Shown here one piece after another: positions 49,501 to 58,500 of a stretch of DNA of 64,000 bases. A program made the translations under genes and the position numbers. This DNA is from Haliotis asinina. Its lineage: Eukaryota; Mollusca; Gastropoda; Lepetellida; Haliotidae. The stretch is taken from positions 34,619,001 through 34,683,000 of the forward strand of contig NC_090291.1 in NCBI RefSeq assembly GCF_037392515.1, written 5' to 3'. The notes beneath the pieces are model-generated. The model was not told the origin of the DNA and made no database searches. It saw only the letters and a list, made by a program, of their open reading frames with translations. Positions within the stretch are counted from its first letter, which is position 1; every line of letters starts with the position of its first letter.

Positions 49501-52500
49501 AGATATAATCCATCACCAGGATCGATCAAACAATCATAGTTTCTGGATTGTTTTAGGACTAACTATAAATTAGTTCCTTGGCCTCCTGTATCCCGTACAA
49601 TGATGACTGTAAATCACCTTCTAAGTGACACAGGTTGGGGACATTAACAACTTTTTAAAGCTGCTGACACAAGTATGACCGAGTAAGGGAGGTAACTCTA
49701 TAAAGTAAATTGTCACTACGTACATGGCATATTTATGATACTGCTGTACCTCGCCTGACACAACAAATTGTAATTTCCTTCATCATTTTTATAATAGAGA
49801 CAGCAGGGGAACTAAAAATTACCCCCTAGAAACAGTCTAAGTAAACTTAGTCTCAGTGTATTTCGTTACACTCCACCACTGAGTCTAACAAAACCTAGTA
49901 GAAGGTCGCGTCAGATAAGCTTTGAGCAACCAATGACCGTCCAATCAAACGAGATACGGTTAAATAGATTTAACCAATCAGACAACGGCTACTATTTAGG
50001 GATTGGAGAGACTTTCAAACTATTCAGGTCACTGACACAGATCTCTCCACAAACAAAAATCTGCATATAACACAGTTCATTTGACCTGCAGTATATACGC
50101 TCTGGGGTTTCTGCTGACATGTTTACCATTAGCTAATATTTCTGCAAGATAACAACCTTGAATACTGCCCAAAAAACTATATTCAGCGACTGTTTACTCA
50201 ACGTTATCATGGCTGTATGTATGCCATGTGCATCACCCGGAAGCGAGCGTAAATAGCATTTGGAATCGTTTGGGTACGAACCTTTTCGAGATAAAAAGTT
50301 CAAAAGGTATGTGCGACTATGCACTTTCACGATTTGGTAAGCTGTGTTTTGACTGGTAAATCTCACAGGTTACCTGATGCTTCCTGCCATGAGGTTTTGT
50401 TAGACTCAGTAGTGGAGTGTAACGAAAAGTACTAATGATAAGTTTACTTAGACTGTACTTAGGAAATAATTGCTATAGTTACCAGCCAGAGTTATCTGCC
50501 CCTGATACTTCACTCCTCAACAATAAAATATTAAATATTATAATTCTTTAATATGATTTCCTGTTTTCATCAAATTTTACACCTGGAGATTTCTAATGTT
50601 AACCTTTGCTGAAGATTAAGTATAAGTAAGTATTAGTGTGTCTGCTGTCAAAGGTGCTGTTAGTGACAAACTTTCAAAATTCTCCATCAGCAAACTACCC
50701 TGCAGTCAACTGTTAGACATAAAACACAGGGTGACAACTGTTTAGCAGTAAACTTGCAAAAACATACAAAATCATACCACTTCAATGACTGTCCCCCAAA
50801 TGTGTTGCGCTTGGGAACAAATGAAAAGAGTAAGCATAATGAACTATTGTCATATACAGCTGTATTAAACTTTCGAGAACTCAAAGTCAAATTCTACTTG
50901 AAATGTAAATAAGCAAAATTTGATAAGCCCGTATGCATCCTCCTGAAAGTCCGTCAGGTAACAGTGAGGGGAGATAACTCTACTCACCTAGATTTGTCTC
51001 CTGGGTACGTATCCTGATGAAAGTCCAACTGTCAGGTAACAGTCCAAAAGTTAGGTAACACTCTGGGGTGATAATTCTACTTACTTAGATTTGTCTCCTG
51101 GGTACGCATACTGCTAAAAGTCCAACTGTCATATCAGGTAACTGTGAGGGGAGGTAACTCTACTCAACTATGTTTTTCTCCTTGGTAGGTATCTTCCTGA
51201 AAGTCCAACTGTCAGGTAACAGTGAGGGGAGACGACTCTACTCACCTAGATTTGTCTCCAGGGTACGCATCCTGCTGAAAGTCCAAAAGTTAGGTAACAC
51301 CCTGGGGTGATAACTCTACTCACCTAGATTTGTCTCCTGGGTACGTATACTGCTGAATCTGCCATCCATTTCCACTGCCATCTCCCCCAGCACTTCATCC
51401 ATCTTGGATCCCACATCCCCTGAAAAATTCAATTGTTTGTAATGCATGTCATCCAACACTTTCAGTTCTCAACGCAATCGAGATAATGACATATGTCAAC
51501 CAAGTCAGCTAGTCTGAGCACCTGATACCATTAGTTAGATGCCCTGCGTGTGTGTGTGTGCTTGAGTATGGTTTTATGCTGCTTTTACCAGTATTCTAAC
51601 TTCTCAGCCAAGGATACCAGAAATGGACTTCATCAAACCTCACCTCTAGCAACCCTTGTAACTAATGGGATGGAATGATCACACTTGCTAATCCCATCAC
51701 TGATCTCAAAAGAGAAGATTAATGCTCATCAATCACTGGACTGTAGGGGCCTGTTTCAGACATCATATTTATTTTCTGTACATAACATGCTGAATATCAA
51801 CTGACCCATTAAATTGTCCATAATCTCTTACATACCTTCTGGAATGGGCTTATACAAGGTCTAATTCAGCACTGAATTATAAACATTCATCAGAACACAA
51901 CTAGTTTACTGTCAAATATCTGTCGTGTGAGGATTTTCAGGCTTGTTTAGGTCTGCTATATTAAGGTACAGACAAACATATGTACCTCCTTACCTGAATT
52001 CAATTACCTTACGGAAAGTCATCAACCAGTCCTCGTCTACACAAATGCAAATCTCAAAAATCGTGAAATGTATATTGATGCTATATTTAAGTTCTGCTGT
52101 TTATTTTGTTGACACTTGCACAGACAGATTCTTTCATACAAATGCATAAAATTGGGGATTTACAATGTGATTAGGTTGTCTGACAAAACATGCATTTCAT
52201 GCCATCTATAATTGTGCAGTCATTGTTGTGCCAAAATTGACACAGACTGACGCTGGATTAAAGGGTGTGTAAATGATCATAAATTCACAATACCCTGTTG
52301 GGACCAAATTGTAGAACAGATATTGGTAGCATGCCGGATTGGAGGGCTGCTGGTTTAGAGGGCTTACCATATAGTACTTTTGTTTTCTCCTGTACCATTG
52401 TTGGTGTGTTTTGAGTAATAAACTGAAATGAATTGAACTGAATGTAATAGTTAAATTCTCATCAGCAATACCATCTCATCATGTTTACCATCCTCTATCT

Positions 52501-55500
52501 TCTTAATGTGAGGATCTTCACTCATGTCAAACTCACCTAGTTTACTGTCCACAATCTCCCTCATGAGGGGATCCTCAGGTATACTAGAGTCTAGGTCCAC
52601 TCTCTGGATGTCAAACTCCCACCCATCACCAGACCTCGTCACCTTGATGTTGCTGAGATTCCGGAAGTCAGTGCCACTCTTCACGATGTACTTGTTGTTG
52701 ACCTGTACAACAGAAACAGTCATCTGGTGAAGCATTCTCAGATGGAACTAGCAACATAAGTCAGGGTAAATGAAATAACAGTAAATTTAGGACACTACAG
52801 CATACATAAATCTGGATAAGGATGTTATAATTACTGTTGGGAATCACTGATTGATCATAATCGAAATATGTATGGTTTTAATGTAATCACCAATTTTAAG
52901 GAGTTTCCCCAAGATTTAACTAATTAATGTTTTTTATAACTAATACTGTCATGCAATGACATGCATGCAAGAAAGAGACTAGAATTGTAGAGTGGTGTTG
53001 AATTCCATTTCCTCATTGTTTTCTCAAGCTGCCAATGGCAACAGCAATTTTTATGAGCATGCCATGAAAGGGAAACTTTGTTTTAAGGAAGAATGATCGT
53101 CTACTCCTTAAAATATACTTCAAAAGACATAGAGAAGAAAATTGACGAAAAGACAAGCAACAGGCTTTACCTCCTTAGACGTGGTGCACATATTGATGAA
53201 GAGAAGGCTCAGCCAACAAGTTTTGGTCAAATCTGGGATAACCCATTCTATATATAGTACCAAGTCTGTTTTAGTAAATTACACAGTTCCAAAATGTAAT
53301 TTAAGGATTTGTTAGCCATATACAGAGTGACCATCCAATAAACACTAACCCTTCACTGTTTAACCCTGTCATCCACTACCGAACAAGCGTCATTGACCTC
53401 AGCAATTCTTGCAACTGTATGCCTATGGTAGTTGTGACAAACATGATGATTGTTTCACAGAGGAATGGGTTTTATTGTACAAGCTACAATATTCTCCCAA
53501 GCCAGATATTAAAAAATCAGACAATAACTCCAAAAAATAGGCGAGGGAAAAACATACTTTTAACATGAGGAACACATTCGAGATGGCATGTCGACAGGCC
53601 TTTGAAATATTTGACCATGACCTTTGGGAATATCCAGGGCAATTAATTTCATGACTTTATTGAGAGTGGTTTAACTTAGACTGTGCTCCTATACCAAAAG
53701 ACGGGCACCTTGCATTTCCTTTGATTATTTTCACCCTTGTCCCTGTTGAAATATGTAATTCCATTACTTTCTGTCACCAATTAATTTTGTGTTCCATAAA
53801 TTATGTCCACATATCATGAAATAGATACATGATGATCATGTATTTACAAGTAAGGCTTCTTTCTGCAATTGCATCTTCCGCATGCCCCATTTTATGTTTT
53901 CAGACAAGATATAACAGAAAATGTCGCTGATGCTGTGTGAATTAATGCCCGTACATGTTCAAGTCACATAATATACACTTAATGAAATAATGTTTCAATA
54001 AGAAAGCAACCAGACATATATCAACTGAATAAAAATAAAGAATATTAAATAAAGATACTACAAGACTTAGTGATCTACATTTAAAAAAACCCTGATAAAT
54101 AGGTACACACTGTAGCACATTTGTAAAGAGATGCTGTTCAGGAATACCTGGTTACGGGAGAATGTTTTCACCATTAACCAGAGGTGGAGATCAAACAGTC
54201 AAGCACATCAATCAATAACATATCTGACCTTGTTTCCAATGACATGCATGCTCCAGTACATGTATAATATATGAGTTATGATTACACTATTACTTTATAC
54301 TGATATAGGGCGTGTACTTGCTACATAAGTATACAGAGTGAAGACACTCTTGAATATTAAGGTAAGACAACACCACTGTAAACAGTATGTGGTCTTTTTT
54401 TCCCCATTTTTCATCCTTCCCATTAGACTAAGGCCAAAACATTTCCATGGAAACCAAAAAAATAAAAATGCCAAAACTCTGTAAACAGTAAAAGGCAAAA
54501 CCTTAGATTCAGTTTATTGTATCTACCAGTTTTGGTCTAAATATTGAACGTTGTTTGAGTTATGATCTGGACAGAAAATGATTATGGACCGACGGATGGG
54601 CAGGGGGATGGATAGACAGACAAAGCATCAACTATATCCCCCCACATTACATGCAGATACCCCTGCATTATATCCCGGGGGAAAAAAATGAATAAATAAG
54701 TAATAACATTGCATGCAAAAAGGACAACAATGATACTTGTGTCTCAGGTAACAAACCCTTGAATGCAACAAATTCCTGGTTGCAGCTTAAACAGGACACA
54801 AACAACAAGGCAACCTAGAACTTACCATGCTTGTGTCAAAATCAGTGAGTAGCATCGTGAGCAACGTCCTACAGTAATGGGAAAAAATGTCTCACAATGA
54901 AGGAAGTCATGGAGTATGACTACTGAAATTGGCCACATCTTGTTAAAACATAATGTACTGACACCTCTTTCACACCATGTGCATAAGGATGCACAGCAGT
55001 GAAGAGTGCTTACCATCTCTACTCCGTAGTCATGGTCATGGCCTCCCAAGATGATGTCAATATCTGGAACCATTTCTGCAAGCCGTTGGTCATTTGGCCA
55101 TCTCATGTGGGTCAGTGCTATTACCATTTCACAGCCTTGCTGGAAATGTGATTTAGACAAAACAATCTGTTATAAACCAAGCCCTCAAACACATGGTATT
55201 TATTTCAGTTACTTTGGGAGCACCAGGCTCCCGATCGATAAAGTATTTATAATGTTATGACCTGTTGTAAGTCTATAGTTTATCATTGCCTTACGTATGG
55301 CATAGTTCTACGAATGCTTTGTGGATCAAAATCCAGTACCTTTTGCATGGTCTAATGCCACTATTTTGTTAAAAGGTGAAGATCCTCCATTTTACATCCT
55401 ATTGTGATGAAAGAACCACGGTCAAGCATGTCCTGTATGGCCAGCACCTACCTCTTTCTTTAGGAGGTTGGCTAGTCTCTGACCCTCGGTGACAAAGTCT

Positions 55501-58500
55501 AGATATGTGACATCCTCAGGGTCGAGAGTTGCAAGTGTCTCTATCCACTCCTCCTCCACCAAACCAACAAAGCCAATCTGGAAAATAAGTCAGTTATCAA
55601 CTATTGGCAAAGAAGGAGAAGTTGGACCGGCACAACCTGGGGCCCCTTCGCTCACAATGGCAAGCACCAGTGGGCAGCACTCATACATACTAATGTAGGT
55701 CAATTGTCAGGTCGGTGCTCAACTTACCCTTGTCTATCAGCAATAACCAACTCTCAAAATACAAATAAAGTCATGCCATAGGGTAGTGCAGCGGCTAAAG
55801 CATATGATCGTCACACTAAAGACCCAGGTTGGATTCCTCACATGGGTACAATGTGTAAACCTCTCTGGTGTCCCCTTTATGATATTCTGGAATATTGCTA
55901 AAAGAGAAGTAAAACTAAACACACTCACACACTACAAATAAAGCTTACAATCAACCAGTGTCGAAGTATCAATTATCAAATCAGGGGCCTTGTTAAAGCA
56001 CTAACTATGCTTAAAGTATGGACTGAGCAACTGAATATTAGTGTTGGGAATTGGTTGAAATCCCACAACTGATGATTGGTTCATTATAAATGAATAATCA
56101 TTGAGAAAACTGTGTGATTTTTCAGATTTTCTTGTTCAGGCTGTTATTGCAGATAAAAAATAAAGAAAAAACATGTGATTCTCAGTTTTGTTTGTTTTAT
56201 CTAGAAACTCTGACGTAAACTGATGACTACAGTATCATGTAAACTTCCCATACTTTTTCATAACTGATCAAAATGATTTTGAAAGCACTGATATTTCCTG
56301 ATTTCTATAATTTCTTCCAGAAACTATGATTTACCAAGAAAGTGTTATCCCTAACATAACATACGTAACAGAAACTGTAGGGGCTAAGAAAATAATAACT
56401 GGTGCCTGTATGTCAAGTAATACCCTACCTTTATATCATTCCACACCAAACTGTGTGCTATTTCTCCCAAAGCTAGTGGTTCCTCTGCTAGATTGTCCTT
56501 GACGTTGCTAAGCAACCATGGAAATGATGATTGCTCTGCAAAATCTTCTAAATGGTCAACACCGAAATCTGAAAAAAATGTGATCTTTGTTTGAAAGTGT
56601 CAGCTTGAGAATGCATACTCTTCATTTATCCTGAAATTACAGTATTATACACTGAATCAGTAATATGAAAAAAACAGATATGTGCTTACATAATTAAAAG
56701 TAAATATATATTTCCTATCCTCTCAATGCTGCTGTCAAACCCATTTGGACAGGAGAGCAGCATAATCACAACCCCAAACACCATAAGCATTGACTATGTA
56801 GGGTTTACTTTTGAATTATGTATGGAATGCATGAATGCTCAGGTTTCTAAATATAGAAAGGTTAAATAGTTTACGTACTTTAAAATGAAAACCCATGATT
56901 AAAAATATATTCCCCAAACTCAGCACACAGCCACATTGTTGGTAGGCAATTCACATCCAGTGGTGTTCATTCAAATATTTTCTTCATAATGACACATTAT
57001 TTTACAATTTGATTAATATTTTTGTTCTTTGGTGAAGAGAAAACAACAAAGTTCTCAATTTTTTTAAAGAATTATCAACTTTAGGTTTAATTAGTTACAT
57101 ACAAAAACCAATCTCAAAGTTACATTGTATTCTGTATCATCACATTGTTACAGTAATTGCAAATGATACCATAACACATCTAGTAGCAGACTCAGTGATG
57201 ATAACTTATTGTTACTTGATCGTAATTTTTACAAATATTATTTGGACTTTTTCTGCATCCTTGTGGACTCGTCAAAAAATATTAGTTAATTATTATGTGT
57301 ATAGGACTCAGGAATTAGCATCTTGTAAATCCCAGGAACAGTCATGGCAATGGCAGTAACCAACCAGCTTCATATGCATCTTGCTACCAAAAACTTGTTG
57401 CCATCTGTTTAATATATGTAACTATTTTAGCCGGAATTAATTACATGGCCCGACTACATAACTGATAATATCTTTGTAAAAAAAATTATCATATTTATCG
57501 AGCATACAATCATTTTTTTCATAAACCTTCCAACACTGACATTGTTTACAGCTGTAGTGTGTTATCTAAATGTTCTATCTCACTTTGTGGTCATTTTATC
57601 AAGAAAAAATTATTTACGGACATCTCAATAAATGTCAAAAATCATTAAAATAAATTTTAATTTCAAGTAATCACAGTGAAGCTCCAGATGAAATTCTCAG
57701 GCTCATGAGAATGCCAAGGAAACCAAGGATAGTGAACCAAGACAAATCTGTGGTTCTTTCAGACAAGGGGATTAACTCTACACAGGTAACTTTAAAAGGA
57801 CCTTTTGCATGGCAAGACATAAAATCAGGGATGTGTTAGGTTTAATGCTGCCTTGATCTGCATTCCATTGACTAGTGGTGACTATTGAGGGGAAAGAACT
57901 ATTGCAATAGCGATAGTCTATTCCAACCTACCACTGCAATAGAGATAGTCTATAGCAATGTACTACTGCAATTGCAATAGTTTATTGCAACCCAAAACTG
58001 TGATAGTCTATTGCAAGCTACTACTGTGACAGAGATTGTCTATTAGAACCTGTTACTGCAACAATAGTCTGTTGGCTCTTTGAACTGTCTCATTTGAAGT
58101 CATTTCCTCAATGAATGCACAGTTTATATAAGATAAAAACAAGCTGAAGTAATTTCAGTCTTTGAATAACTGACAATGTAGTTTGTTAAAGAGGTAACAG
58201 GGGTAGATAACTCTAAATCAAAGTGAACGAATCTGGTACTTCCGGTATTTTGCACAGAACACTTATGTACGGAAGTCAGTTACTAACCTATCGATTATCA
58301 CACAAACTATCAATGAAGCAATAACTTTTTGTTTCTACCATCCATTTTACTGGAGATTCAACAATTGTGATCCATCAACAGTTTGATGCATCGTTACAGC
58401 GCTACCATTTACATCATGGCATGTGAAACCAATGTAGTCGGAATGCCTGAAGTGATGCACGTGTCAGGGATTTGGCATGGTGCCAACAAACCCAGAAACA

